A stretch of 64,000 bases of DNA, taken from Clostridiaceae bacterium BL-3 (GTDB lineage Bacteria > Bacillota > Clostridia > Clostridiales > Clostridiaceae). The notes beneath the pieces are model-generated. The model saw only the letters and a list, made by a program, of their open reading frames with translations, searched no databases and was not told where the DNA came from. Location of the stretch: contig CADDXC010000001.1 in the NCBI GenBank assembly GCA_902809985.1, positions 1,860,001 through 1,924,000 of the forward strand, in the 5' to 3' direction. This document shows positions 16,914-26,197 of this stretch, piece after piece. Both the position numbers and the translations under genes were made by a program. The stretch's first letter is position 1. Each line of letters starts with the position of its first letter.

Positions 16914-16942
16914 TTAAAAATCGGATACATTATGCACCCGAT
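16914..16942 (-). promoter_or_regulatory. Terminator-like hairpin in the leader of the GHKL gene
   Basis: On the minus strand ATCGGGT pairs with ATCCGAT (one G-T pair) and is followed by five T, 30 bases before the ATG of the GHKL gene. The gene further upstream already has its own terminator at 17084-17119. This one may be an attenuator or a second stop for readthrough. Confidence 0.4.
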
Positions 16943-17083
16943 AATAACATATTGACGAAAAAGTTTATCATTCATAAATTGTGAATTACGTAACTTAACC
17001 AAACAGGCTGAACTTATAATCCACTTTTTTATTACCAATATTATACCATAGAATTTAAAAATTATACAGATAAAATTTTACAT

Positions 17084-17119
17084 AAAAAAGGAATTGCTTA
17101 AAATAAACAATTCCTTTTT
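17084..17119. terminator. Intrinsic terminator of the 761-residue surface-protein gene
   Basis: AAAAAGGAATTG and CAATTCCTTTTT pair perfectly around a short loop. A run of T follows on either strand. It lies ten bases after the stop codon of the gene at 17130. Confidence 0.75.
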
Positions 17120-17129
17120 GCTTATATCT

Positions 17130-19415
17130 CTATCCTATAGGTGTCGTATATATACCCTGATATATGTTTCCCCTTATATCAAGCTTAACCGTAGTATCTG
17201 CTGTAATATAGCCATTTGTCTCAATAGCATGGATTTTAATTATATATGGATCTCTTATCCTAACACCGTTGTCCTTTATAGTTACCGGAGTGGTAAGAGG
17301 TACATCAAAATCCACTTTTTCAGTATTATATTTCCATATCTGCCCATCAGTATACCTTGACGAAAATGTTGGAGTTGACTGAATATACCATTCCATATAA
17401 GGTGTAATAGGGACTAAATTCGTATTGTCCTTTAAGGCGCTGTTAAGTCCTTTTCCTGTTGTATGGCTGATTTCATCCGGGAATATAAATTGCAGCCTCT
17501 GTGCTGAAAAATATTGTACTGGTTTTCTGTATATGGTACCCTTGTAATCCTGGCGGTACTTCCAGTGGGACACCCAGTAATCATCATCTCTGTGATGCAC
17601 CCAGTGCCCAAAATCGTGAGATTCCTCTCCCCGGCCATATAAAATACCATAGAATCCGTCTCTATTGTAAATAACAGTGCTTGGCGTATGATCATCCTGC
17701 CATCCCCGGCTGTCGGTTATAGGATATCTAAAATCATCTGAAGATGTATTTACAGTGAAGGTAACACGTTGACCTTCCTTGGCTATTGTTGCACCCGTAT
17801 CCGATGCCTTGTGGGGTTCATTCTTTCTATACCATGCAGCATCAACGGTAGCTTTAACTGTAAGTACAGAGCTTTCATCACCATAGATTTTATCCTTTGC
17901 GTCGGAAATAAGCTTGTAATAGGCAACTAATGTTGTACTTTTGCTTATTGCTACATTTCCACTATTATCTGGCGTCACATTATCCCCATCTAGGACACCC
18001 CAGTGGTCAAATTCCCAGTGGCTTTGCTGTGGTGCTTGTGTACTAGGAGTCTGTGTAACCTTAAAGTTAGCTTTCCCATTTACAAGTTGCTTATTTTCCG
18101 TTACACTACCATCTTGACTTGCCTTTCCATCAAGAGTGACTGTGCCCGCATCCTTTGGACTTACCCTTACGGTGAGGTTTACTAAGCCATTTCCTGTTGT
18201 CGATGGCACAAATTTAAAACCTGCTGTGAAATATTGAAAAACTATCTGACCTGTCGATGGATCGCAAAGATAAATCTTTAAATATTTCTCTTTTTGCTTA
18301 TCTTTCTCATCTCCAGTTGGTGGATTATCTTTGTCAAAACCGCCTATAACTAAAGCTGGCATACCAGACTGTACATTTGTCTCTGCCCGTGGATTAGAAT
18401 TGCCTATTTTATTGGATAAGGCTAATTTTACAGCACCGGTGAAATCATTACTCTGCAGCTTCTGGGATATAGAACTTACAACACTCGCACTCACAGAATT
18501 ATCAGCACTTAAAGAATAATATTTGCTTAGATTATTCTCAGGTTGCTCTGGGAAGTCATAGACATTACTTGGCAATTGTGCTACAAACCTGGCAGTTTGG
18601 GCATAGTTTGTACCACCTATTCTCACCATATCGGTGCCGGTAGTACCTATACCTGTCAAATTATCAAATGCTGCAGGCCCCTGATTGGTGCCTGTCCCCC
18701 CGAGGAAGATTGCATGTTTTGCTTTCATATTAGACAATTTTCCAGCTAAACTAGAATCTTGCGAACTAGATAACAGAATTGGATATTTAGAGCCATATAA
18801 AGTGGCAATAGCTTTAGCGTCTCTGAGATGATATACAGATTCCGTGGATATAACATATGCTCTATCGTTTCCTTCAGGAAACAGCAAATTAGTAAAATCA
18901 ACCGAATCTTCCTCCTGTGATGCCTCGCTGGAATTGCCTACCTCTGAATCGATAAACGGTCCGTATGTGCTGTTGTACCAGGCTGATACCTTCTTTTGTC
19001 CATTAGAATCTGTAAACATTGTGTTGTCTAGATATAACTCTTTGTTAGGAATTTGGGGATCTGAAGGAACTTCCGGAATTGCACTATCTCCTATAGGCTT
19101 ACCATCTGAAAGAGAATTGACTACAGTGTAGGAATTGTATGTTTGATCGTACAAATCCATGTATGTTTTTACAGTATGTTTTGGAGCACTATCGGCTTGG
19201 TTTTCTGGGTTATTTTTAACGGTACGATCCTGACTTTTTTTTAAATTGTTTGAATTCAAAAATGCGTCACTTTTATATATATCCCAATTTCCATTACGAC
19301 CGTAGGCAGCCGTTCTAGTATTTACTACATTGACAACTGCTATACTTGCAATACCTACACATACGAAAAATGCCAGGAGTTTTTTCCTTACATTTTTTAC
19401 TTTCAATTTTAGCAT
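17130..19415 (-). CDS. Secreted surface protein with a CWB2-like repeat and Ig-/InlB-type repeat domains
   Basis: This 761-residue protein starts at the ATG at 19415, seven bases after AGGAGG. The signal peptide is KKLLAFFVCVGIASIAVVNVV. Residues 180-290 contain one degenerate cell-wall-binding-2 repeat (RAYVISTESVYHLRDAKAIATLYG ... HAIFLGGTGT ... VRIGGTNYAQTARFVA). Residues 400-510 contain a beta-repeat with FDHWGVLDGDN, as in InlB-type B repeats. The C-terminal 250 residues are Tyr- and Trp-rich and unassigned. It is probably a cell-surface protein; a single weak repeat would bind the wall less firmly than the usual three. Confidence 0.65.
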   Translation of the reverse strand: MLKLKVKNVRKKLLAFFVCVGIASIAVVNVVNTRTAAYGRNGNWDIYKSDAFLNSNNLKKSQDRTVKNNPENQADSAPKHTVKTYMDLYDQTYNSYTVVNSLSDGKPIGDSAIPEVPSDPQIPNKELYLDNTMFTDSNGQKKVSAWYNSTYGPFIDSEVGNSSEASQEEDSVDFTNLLFPEGNDRAYVISTESVYHLRDAKAIATLYGSKYPILLSSSQDSSLAGKLSNMKAKHAIFLGGTGTNQGPAAFDNLTGIGTTGTDMVRIGGTNYAQTARFVAQLPSNVYDFPEQPENNLSKYYSLSADNSVSASVVSSISQKLQSNDFTGAVKLALSNKIGNSNPRAETNVQSGMPALVIGGFDKDNPPTGDEKDKQKEKYLKIYLCDPSTGQIVFQYFTAGFKFVPSTTGNGLVNLTVRVSPKDAGTVTLDGKASQDGSVTENKQLVNGKANFKVTQTPSTQAPQQSHWEFDHWGVLDGDNVTPDNSGNVAISKSTTLVAYYKLISDAKDKIYGDESSVLTVKATVDAAWYRKNEPHKASDTGATIAKEGQRVTFTVNTSSDDFRYPITDSRGWQDDHTPSTVIYNRDGFYGILYGRGEESHDFGHWVHHRDDDYWVSHWKYRQDYKGTIYRKPVQYFSAQRLQFIFPDEISHTTGKGLNSALKDNTNLVPITPYMEWYIQSTPTFSSRYTDGQIWKYNTEKVDFDVPLTTPVTIKDNGVRIRDPYIIKIHAIETNGYITADTTVKLDIRGNIYQGIYTTPIG

Positions 19416-19623
19416 TTGCATGCCTCCTTTCTTCATTTATAATTTCACTGTAACTCAAATTTACTAGTACAAAATTTATCTATTTCTTGTTTATTTTCAT
19501 GGTGAAAATTTGGATTATAATTTATTTTTTAAAAAATAATTGGGGGACATACAAAACTTATGTAAGAAATAAACATTTACTACCTATTTAAAAAGTTTTA
19601 TAATTTATAAGGGAGATGGAAAA

Positions 19624-20019
19624 GTGAGAAATACAAATGATAAACTAATTCAAGTTGGAAATTTCTATCAGGAATTAAATGATATGACTGGCACAAATTT
19701 ACCATTGCAAAAAATATATCGCTCAAAAGGACTTCCATCTCATTTAATAAAAGAAAAACACTTTCACTGCTTAAAACACATAGATGATATACCAGATATT
19801 ATAAAAAATCCCGATTATGTAGGAATAAATCCAAATGAAAAGGGAGATACTATAGAGTTGATTAAAATACTTGATAAAAATATCCTAATTGGAATAAAAT
19901 TAGATACTGATGAAAATTATTTGTATGTTTCCACGATGTATAACATTCAGGAACCAAAAATTCAACGAAGGTTGCATAGTGGAAGAATAAAGAAATTTAT
20001 TATTGACAAAAATAAATGA
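19624..20019 (+). CDS. PBECR-like (phage barnase-EndoU-colicin E5/D-RelE type) nuclease domain protein
   Basis: This 131-residue protein starts at the GTG at 19624 with GGGAGATG upstream. The pattern LPSHLIKEKH ... IPDIIKNPDYVGINPNEKG ... IGIKLDTDENYLYVSTMY ... RRLHSGRIKKF fits the PBECR group of RNase-like domains, usually found at the C-terminus of phage polyvalent proteins. Here the domain is almost the whole protein, with no delivery domain and no obvious protein antitoxin. A strong promoter starts inside its 3' end and drives the RNA at 20038-20183. Family assignment is from memory of the pattern. Confidence 0.5.
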   Translation: MRNTNDKLIQVGNFYQELNDMTGTNLPLQKIYRSKGLPSHLIKEKHFHCLKHIDDIPDIIKNPDYVGINPNEKGDTIELIKILDKNILIGIKLDTDENYLYVSTMYNIQEPKIQRRLHSGRIKKFIIDKNK

Positions 20020-20031
20020 TAGGTGTATCAT
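20003..20031 (+). promoter_or_regulatory. Strong sigma-A promoter inside the 3' end of the PBECR-like gene
   Basis: A perfect -35 (TTGACA, 20003-20008), a 17-base spacer and a -10 of TATCAT (20026-20031, one mismatch) predict a start near 20038. The -35 lies in the last codons (Ile-Asp-Lys) of the gene. There is no ORF downstream on this strand, so it drives a non-coding RNA. Confidence 0.7.
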
Positions 20032-20037
20032 AATTAC

Positions 20038-20183
20038 AATAAATGAATATGATAATTATAGGATTATTGAGGTCGGAAATGGTTCCCGACGCACTCGAAA
20101 GAGTACCTGAGATGATGGATACACCGCCCATCCAATAATCCAAATGTATATAAGATTCCTTGTCGATTTCAGGGATCTTTTAT
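20038..20183 (+). ncRNA. Free-standing structured RNA, family unknown
   Basis: It is bounded by a consensus promoter (20003-20031) and an intrinsic terminator (AAGATTCC/GGGATCTT, 20152-20179, then T). A perfect nine-pair closing stem (GGATTATTG 20061-20069 with CAATAATCC 20133-20141) encloses three hairpins: GTCGG/CCGAC (20072-20090), ACTC-GAAA-GAGT with a GNRA tetraloop (20093-20104), and GATGG/CCATC (20114-20132). It does not match tRNA, 6S, SRP RNA, hammerhead or the common riboswitches as I know them. Nothing is encoded downstream on this strand, so it is probably a trans-acting RNA, possibly linked to the PBECR-like gene. Confidence 0.65.
20152..20183 (+). terminator. Terminator of the structured RNA
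   Basis: AAGATTCC pairs with GGGATCTT (one G-T pair) around a 12-base loop, followed by TTTATT. Confidence 0.65.
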
Positions 20184-20288
20184 TATGTCCAGAATTTTTT
20201 TGATCAACCTATATAATTTTAACAGAACCACAAAAAAATAGGGAACCAAAGTTTTTAACAGTTCCCTGTTTACCAATTTCTACAATTT

Positions 20289-21728
20289 CTAATTTATGTG
20301 TTTACCATCTGCTACAATTCTTATATTTGAGGATATTGTAGAAATATCCGATTGATTAAAAGTACACTTCTCTAAATAAAAACCTTCAAGTTTATAAAGA
20401 GAATTTATTGTGCTGACATTTCGTGGAAGCTTTCCGCCTTCCAGATCCAAATCATATATACCACTGAAATATTTAATATCGGATAAATCATTTATTTGAT
20501 ATCCTCCATCGCTACCACTTTGATATAAAGTTAAAGATGTAGCTTTTTTAGCGTCAGCCAGAGTTATATTAGTTTTACCTAGTGCTTTCTCAGCATCTTT
20601 TTTAAATCCCTCGTCAGTGAAAGGTATCACATCTGAATCTTTCAGACCATTAGGGTTAGATGGAATGTCCTTGTTAAATATTGCAGATATTTTTCCAGGC
20701 AAACCATCAGAGATTACTCCAGTACCGCCGAAAATCAGCCCGCCCGACAACCAGTTTTGAGATTGGAGGTCAAAGTTATACGTTAAGTCCGTCCCATCGG
20801 ACAGGATTAATTTATACCCGAGTTTAGCGGCCAGGGCACTGCCCGAGAGTGCGTCAGGGAAAATAGTGTCGCTCGCCACGGCCACGCCGGTATACAGATC
20901 CATGTACCCTTCTTTTTTCTCCAATTCCGGTATTGTATTTGCATCATCTATATAAAACAATGAAGGGTTTCCATTATATAAACTTCCTTTTACGCCTAGA
21001 ATCTTGCTTCCACCTATAACTTGTATGCTCTGCAAATTTTTATCCTGGGATAAAAGTTTTGAAACAGAAGAATTTAATGTATCTCCATCGCTAAATAAAA
21101 TTGCAGTTTTACCTGCAGTGGCCGCCAAACTCATTGCATATTGAAACTGCTGGCCCGTTGTTACTATAACACCCGCATCTGAACCGAGTTTTTCTTTTGT
21201 CGTGGAATATTTGGCCCACAATTGTTTTGCTATCTCAATTGCAGTTTCATACCTGTCCTTTCCTGCTATTCTGGTAACAGTGTAACCTTTAGCTTTTAAA
21301 CCATTCTCTATATTTGATGAAACAACACCCGTACCACCAAGTATATATACATTTTTAGGTGAAAGCCTTGTTATTTCCTCACTTATGTTGTCTGGCAGTG
21401 CGGCTGCTCTGGTTAAAAGTATTGGTGCATCATAGCTATGTGCAAGTGGTGTCCCTGCTATAGCATCTGCAAAGTCAGCATCGTGTTCTGCACCAGCTAT
21501 AAATACCGTATCAGCCTGTCTCCACCCATATTGGGATATCTTTACGGAAGTGTCATACCTATCCGTTCCTCCAAGCCTTATTACATTACTGCTGTTTGAA
21601 GCTTGTACCGTTTGTGTAGTCTGTGTATTCGCCTTTGCAACATTATTTCCCGCAAATTTAGCCGTTCCCAGAAATGACACACATACGGCTGCTGCTACCA
21701 CTATTGACATTAATTTTTTACTTTTCAT
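20289..21728 (-). CDS. CWB2 cell-wall-binding surface protein
   Basis: This is a 479-residue protein. A signal peptide (KKLMSIVVAAAVCVSFLGTAKFAG) is followed by three cell-wall-binding-2 repeats at about 50-145, 150-245 and 250-350, each opening with an RLGGTDRYDT- or RIAGKDRYETA-type motif or ending with an ILGGTGV-type motif. CWB2 repeats hold proteins non-covalently to the clostridial wall polymer. The C-terminal 100 residues resemble a short leucine-rich repeat (LYDLDLEGGKL, LEGFYLEKCTF) and are probably the functional part. A good AGGT-type ribosome binding site precedes the ATG. It is typical of Clostridium surface proteins. Confidence 0.85.
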   Translation of the reverse strand: MKSKKLMSIVVAAAVCVSFLGTAKFAGNNVAKANTQTTQTVQASNSSNVIRLGGTDRYDTSVKISQYGWRQADTVFIAGAEHDADFADAIAGTPLAHSYDAPILLTRAAALPDNISEEITRLSPKNVYILGGTGVVSSNIENGLKAKGYTVTRIAGKDRYETAIEIAKQLWAKYSTTKEKLGSDAGVIVTTGQQFQYAMSLAATAGKTAILFSDGDTLNSSVSKLLSQDKNLQSIQVIGGSKILGVKGSLYNGNPSLFYIDDANTIPELEKKEGYMDLYTGVAVASDTIFPDALSGSALAAKLGYKLILSDGTDLTYNFDLQSQNWLSGGLIFGGTGVISDGLPGKISAIFNKDIPSNPNGLKDSDVIPFTDEGFKKDAEKALGKTNITLADAKKATSLTLYQSGSDGGYQINDLSDIKYFSGIYDLDLEGGKLPRNVSTINSLYKLEGFYLEKCTFNQSDISTISSNIRIVADGKHIN

Positions 21729-21992
21729 ATCTTACCTCCAAAATAGTCACCACTTGATGCTATTATTTTCCGTCACCCTATGATTTTATTATACTATCCT
21801 GCTCTGACCGTATCAAATGAAAACAGGATACTACAACACATTTTTATTTTATTACAGAAAGAGTTTTAGAAAATTTGATAATAATTTGGCTTTTTCCATG
21901 GTTAAAATTCGGGTTGTTTTTTGCAATATAAAAAGACCTGAGATTTTTCTCTCTAAGTCTATATTAATTTTAACCTAATATACGAATTTTCT

Positions 21993-22493
21993 TTATCTTC
22001 GCATCATATTTATAAAATTATTCGGATTATATATCTCTATTTGTTTTCCAGTACAAGTCTTTATTTGTTTATGATACACACACTCAAAATGCCTATCATT
22101 TTTTGTAATTATGATAGGACAATCCGAATCTATCGCCAAATTTATAATTTTATTATCTTCTGGATCTTCAATACAGAATTTACCTCTTGAACTAACATTA
22201 ACAATCTTTGAATTATTTATAATCATTTCACATACATCACTATAACAATCATATAGAGTTGCCATAAGTTCCTCGACTACTGAATCAATAAATCCTTTTT
22301 GGTTTAATGTTTTTATCAAAGCATTTATTACAACTTTAGAAGGTATAAAAATATATTCCTTCAATAATCCCTTAGACATAATAGGAGTTATATCCTTTTT
22401 ACGAATCAAATGTAATATTTCCCAGCAATCCTCACAATTTAATTGATCAAATATTGCATCTATTAATATATTGGTATCAACTATTACTTCCAT
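21993..22493 (-). CDS. PIN-domain ribonuclease, likely toxin of a toxin-antitoxin pair
   Basis: This 166-residue protein starts MEVIVDTNILIDA with the first PIN acidic residue, continues with EDPEDNKIINLAI, and ends with TKNDRHF. The acidic residues needed for Mg-dependent RNA cleavage are all present. It overlaps the upstream small gene by ten bases, as toxin and antitoxin genes often do. It resembles the COG1569 (VapC-like) branch. The role as a toxin is inferred from family and arrangement. Confidence 0.75.
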   Translation of the reverse strand: MEVIVDTNILIDAIFDQLNCEDCWEILHLIRKKDITPIMSKGLLKEYIFIPSKVVINALIKTLNQKGFIDSVVEELMATLYDCYSDVCEMIINNSKIVNVSSRGKFCIEDPEDNKIINLAIDSDCPIIITKNDRHFECVYHKQIKTCTGKQIEIYNPNNFINMMRR

Positions 22494-22804
22494 TCACTAC
22501 GCATTTCCTTTATTGCTTTATTTATATCTTCCTGATCAATATTTAATAAATCTTTTAAACTCTTTCCCACTTTTTTTAATTTTAGCATTTGATTATATTC
22601 ATCATTTATATTTTTTTCTCTGTCAATTACATTTTCCATATGCTTATCCCCCTTGTTTTTTTGTCGCTCATTATTGAGCATATCACTATTAATTGTCTTA
22701 TTACTCTTAATATTATTTCCTTCATTAAGTAGTATTTTTTGTTTATTTTCTTTGGATTTATTTTTTTTGTTGCTATTATTAGATAGCATATTTTTTTTAT
22801 CCAT
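22484..22804 (-). CDS. Likely antitoxin for the PIN protein
   Basis: This 106-residue protein starts at the ATG at 22804 (AAGGAG nine bases upstream). The N-terminal half is very rich in Asn and Lys and is probably disordered. The C-terminal half (NQMLKLKKVGKSLKDLLNID ... INKAIKEMRSEWK) has two short helices, of a kind that could wrap around a PIN toxin. An internal ATG (MENVIDREK) may give a shorter form. The antitoxin role is inferred from the overlap with the PIN gene; no DNA-binding motif is certain. Confidence 0.55.
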   Translation of the reverse strand: MDKKNMLSNNSNKKNKSKENKQKILLNEGNNIKSNKTINSDMLNNERQKNKGDKHMENVIDREKNINDEYNQMLKLKKVGKSLKDLLNIDQEDINKAIKEMRSEWK

Positions 22805-22940
22805 TAAATACATCTCCTTATATTATATTTGACCATAATATAATTATAAAACATTTGGGAAATATATCCAATGAATTTTATAACAAAATATATTCTACTT
22901 TCTTTTATTAAAACACATTTTTGGGACAAGTTCAATAAAA

Positions 22941-23692
22941 TCAAATATATTTTTTAGCACTTTCTATCCAATTTTTTATTTGATTATTACTTTCATTTTT
23001 TATCTCCAAAATTATTTTATTTTCTAAATTCTTTTGTCCATCAATAGAATTATCTTTAAAATTATCACTATTTTCATTTTCTAATTTCATAGAAAATGAA
23101 ATATTACTATATGTTTCTGAATTATCAAATTTAATAACATAAGATGAATTAATATTATCTATCTTAATAATCTTGCCAGCACCAAAAGATTTATGAATTA
23201 TCCTATCACCCACATTGAACTGAATATTATTGTTTCTATTGAGAATATTTTCAGAGTTAGTTATAAAATCATTTGCATTATCAATAAAATTTTCTTCTAA
23301 TTCTACCACATAATTTAGATACTTTTTATCTATATTGAAAATGAATCTTGATGGATATTTATAACTTCCGTCACGATTAATACCTTCCGCATCGCTTAGA
23401 AATAATGCATTTTCTGCTCTAGTAAATCCTACATATGCCAATCTACGTTCTTCTTCCATCTTTTCTTTTATATTTGTTTTCCTACTTGGAAATATTCCTT
23501 CATTAAATCCACAAATAAAGACATATGGAAATTCCAATCCTTTTGCTGTATGAATTGTCATCATTTTTACCTTATCCCTATTTTCCTGAATATCTTCGTT
23601 AGTATACAATGATACCTGTTGTAAATACTCCTCTAATTTAGTTTCTTCACCCGCACTATTTTCATATTCAGTAATTGAATTTTTTAATTCAG
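22941..23692 (-). pseudogene. C-terminal part of a PcrA/UvrD-like helicase
   Basis: About 250 residues remain, starting at the IS boundary. Motif V ([17 protein letters not shown]) and motif VI ([20 protein letters not shown]) are present. The Tudor-like C-terminal domain typical of PcrA follows ([16 protein letters not shown]). It has no start codon of its own outside the IS. Together with 25442-25981 it represents one helicase gene broken by IS605 element 3, with the middle of the gene missing. Confidence 0.85.
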
Positions 23693-23697
23693 GTGAA

Positions 23698-24906
23698 CTA
23701 CATCTCCATTGAAATGGAGAGCTTCGGATTCCCAATAAACCCCATGATAGAGCTCCACCGATACATCTCCGGGGTATCCAAACCCACTACTGCTGGTATA
23801 GATTTCTCTATCCTACACAGATACTTTTTTAATATGTTGTAAGCTCCTACACAGTCTGCATTGTATATTTTGTTATTTTCCTTATATAAGCCCCTGTATT
23901 TTCTATTAGATCTTTCGGCATATTCCTTTGATACTTCTTTTACATTTGGACTGCACTGACTTGAAAAGCTTTCTTCCTGCTTTTCTATAGAAATACCTCT
24001 ATCTTCAGCTTTATAGGTTATTTTATCTGTCAGCCTTTTGTAGAACCATTTATGAAACTTTTGATTATTGACTTTTCCAAAGCTTTTATTTTCACGTATG
24101 TTTGTTATATCACCTACAATGATTTTGCATACATTATGTTTTTCAGCTGTTTCTACTACTTTCTTTGCTGCTGTATGCAGTACGTGATTTACCTGCTTAG
24201 CTCTTTTCTCATAAAGTTTTCTTACTCTCTTACTTTTCTTCGGGTGTTTTATACCTTTAGAACTTTGCTGTGCATCTGAAATTGACTGATAATAAGATAT
24301 TTTTTTATCGAAGTACCTATTTATACTTAAAAGCTGTCTTCCTGATATGATGAAGGTTTTTCCTGTTGATATATATGCTGTAACAAGGTTGTTCACCCCC
24401 AGGTCGATACCCATGTAAATATCATTGTTCTCTTTTAATTTGACATCCTGTTTCTCTACTATGATATTTAAACTATATTTTTTGTTATTTGGCAGGGGTA
24501 TGATTTCCACTATCTTTGGTGCGCCTGCAATTTCTTTGCCGGCAGGCATTTTTAAAAACAGATACCTGTCTGTAATGCTGTACTTTTCTTTCAGGTATAT
24601 TCTCAGTTTTTTAGGCAGCGACAGCCTTAAAGTTCCGTCCTGCAGTACAAAACCTTTATTGAGATATCTTATATTGAAATTTGAGTGTTTGAATTTAGGA
24701 GGTTTAGGATTTTCTATGACTCCTGTTTTCTTCAGTGCGTAGAAGGACTTCCAGCTGTCACCCAGCTGTTTCAATACTTCCTGTGCCGTCTGAGAAGGGA
24801 GGCTTTTATACCAAAAATGATCCTTTAAAGCTTTTTTCTGCCTGTACCAACTTGGATATTCCAGACCACTTTCTTTAGTCCAGTTTTTTCTCTCATAGTT
24901 TGCCAC
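23698..24906 (-). CDS. tnpB: TnpB of element 3, start codon uncertain
   Basis: The ORF from the GTG at 24906 codes for 402 residues, but homologous-looking sequence (FILNPTKKEK ... LTYAASKLWN) continues in frame upstream to about 24999. At that point an ATA stands eight bases after GGGGGT, where an ATG would be expected. The start codon may therefore have mutated from ATG to ATA. RuvC residues: [14 protein letters not shown] and [10 protein letters not shown]. The zinc finger is reduced to a single SQC. It ends only five bases before the element end, so the guide-RNA scaffold must overlap the gene. Confidence 0.75.
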   Translation of the reverse strand: MANYERKNWTKESGLEYPSWYRQKKALKDHFWYKSLPSQTAQEVLKQLGDSWKSFYALKKTGVIENPKPPKFKHSNFNIRYLNKGFVLQDGTLRLSLPKKLRIYLKEKYSITDRYLFLKMPAGKEIAGAPKIVEIIPLPNNKKYSLNIIVEKQDVKLKENNDIYMGIDLGVNNLVTAYISTGKTFIISGRQLLSINRYFDKKISYYQSISDAQQSSKGIKHPKKSKRVRKLYEKRAKQVNHVLHTAAKKVVETAEKHNVCKIIVGDITNIRENKSFGKVNNQKFHKWFYKRLTDKITYKAEDRGISIEKQEESFSSQCSPNVKEVSKEYAERSNRKYRGLYKENNKIYNADCVGAYNILKKYLCRIEKSIPAVVGLDTPEMYRWSSIMGFIGNPKLSISMEM

Positions 24907-25004
24907 ATTCCACAGTTTTGAGGCCGCATATGTTAAACATCCAATGATTATTTTTTCTTTTTTAGTTGGATTTAATATGAAGTTAACTACTCTTTTTATT
25001 TTGC

Positions 25005-25415
25005 TTACCCCCTTTCTTTTTGAAGTTCAATATATTTTCTTACAGCTTCTTCTGATATAGAACCTACTGTTTCTATATAAAAAGAACTGTTCCATAAATG
25101 CCCTTTATATAATTGTTTCTGCAGCTCAGGATATTTTATAAAAAGTTTTCTGGCACTTATGCCCTTTAACATTTTAACTATATATGAAGGCTCTATTTTA
25201 GGAGGTGCTGTTGCAAATATATGAACATGATCTTCCATGACTTCCATTGTTTGAATTGCAAATCCCTTTTCTTCTGCTATCTTTTTAAACAATGTTTTTA
25301 AGTATTCATCAACTCCATTTTTTAATATTTTCTTTCGATATTTTACACTCCAAACAATATGATAATTTACATTGTATACACAGGTTCTTGCATGTATTAT
25401 ATTATTTTTACTCAT
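25005..25415 (-). CDS. tnpA: TnpA, IS200/IS605 HUH (Y1) transposase of element 3
   Basis: This 136-residue protein has its HUH motif in DHVHIF and its catalytic tyrosine in VRKYIELQ. It is complete. It belongs to a different branch from the TnpA proteins of elements 1 and 2 (it starts with ARTCVYNVNYHIVWSVKYR). It is followed by tnpB on the same strand. Confidence 0.88.
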   Translation of the reverse strand: MSKNNIIHARTCVYNVNYHIVWSVKYRKKILKNGVDEYLKTLFKKIAEEKGFAIQTMEVMEDHVHIFATAPPKIEPSYIVKMLKGISARKLFIKYPELQKQLYKGHLWNSSFYIETVGSISEEAVRKYIELQKERG

Positions 25416-25441
25416 ACATATAGTATATTATATATTACTCT

Positions 25442-25981
25442 ATAATCCAAAAGAATAAAGGCTTTCAACATATACATATAGTAACTTTGATAGCAGCCTT
25501 TCATCTCCCCTTTGAAAATGGGAGGATTCTCGGCTATTTTCCTAAATCCAATCATTTCCTTAGCTTTTGAAAATGTAAGTTGCCTTGATGTTATGTTTGC
25601 TTGTTCATAAACAATCTTTAATATTGATTCTACATCCTCAGTATCCATTACTATAAAATCATCTGGATAATACATTGTATGTATATCTTCTTTTAATAAA
25701 AGTCTACAAAAGCCATGAAAAGTTGATATTAATCCCGTATCATTATCACCTATCACTGTTCTTATACGTTTTTTCATCTCCTGTGCAGCTTTATTTGTAA
25801 AAGTTACACATAAAATATTAGCAGTAGAAATACCTAATTCATTTACTAAATAAACGTATCTGCTTGTTAATGCTTTAGTCTTTCCACTCCCAGCTCCTGC
25901 TATTACACGTATATATCCTTCTGTTGTTGTAACAGCTTCTTTCTGTGCCTCATTAAGTCCTTTAAGAATATTTATGCTCAT
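25442..25981 (-). pseudogene. N-terminal part of a PcrA/UvrD-like helicase
   Basis: About 180 residues remain, starting with MSINILKGLNEAQKEAV (Q motif), then GAGSGKTKALTSRY (Walker A), TFTNKAAQEMKKRI (motif Ia) and STFHGFCRLLL (motif Ib). The sequence stops at LLDY, where LDYDDL would be expected, and runs into the IS. Motifs II, III and IV (about 300 residues) are not found in either fragment, so a deletion accompanied or followed the insertion. The gene cannot give a working helicase. Confidence 0.88.
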
Positions 25982-26197
25982 ATAAGATCCCCACCCGACA
26001 TAATATATACATTAGCTATATAATTAATTATTTTAATCTATTTATGATAATATTATAAGATTTTTGTTGACAATTTAATTCCCATGAAATAAATATGTTC
26101 CTTTTTATTAACATAGGCTTTATAAGACTAGGAATTTAACATTTATATAGGTACTTTAACGATATAAATTTTTCTACTGTATAATTTTAAAATTCTA

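Larger units (their letters stand above)
23693..25441 (-). mobile_element. IS200/IS605-family element 3 inserted in a helicase gene
   Basis: This element is about 1.75 kb with tnpA and tnpB in the same direction. The right end is GTAGTTCAC, ending at 23693, identical to element 2, with a hairpin CTCCATT/AATGGAG (23704-23719) inside the 3' end of tnpB. The left boundary is estimated from where the helicase reading stops making sense (after Leu-Leu-Asp-Tyr, near 25442). The insertion is accompanied by loss of host DNA. Confidence 0.72.

Noticed and set aside
20038-20183. Riboswitch (c-di-GMP-I, TPP), hammerhead or tRNA-like RNA
   Set aside because: A GAAA tetraloop and an ACCTGA stretch recall parts of these classes, but the conserved cores are absent and no gene follows on the strand. 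Kept as an RNA of unknown class.
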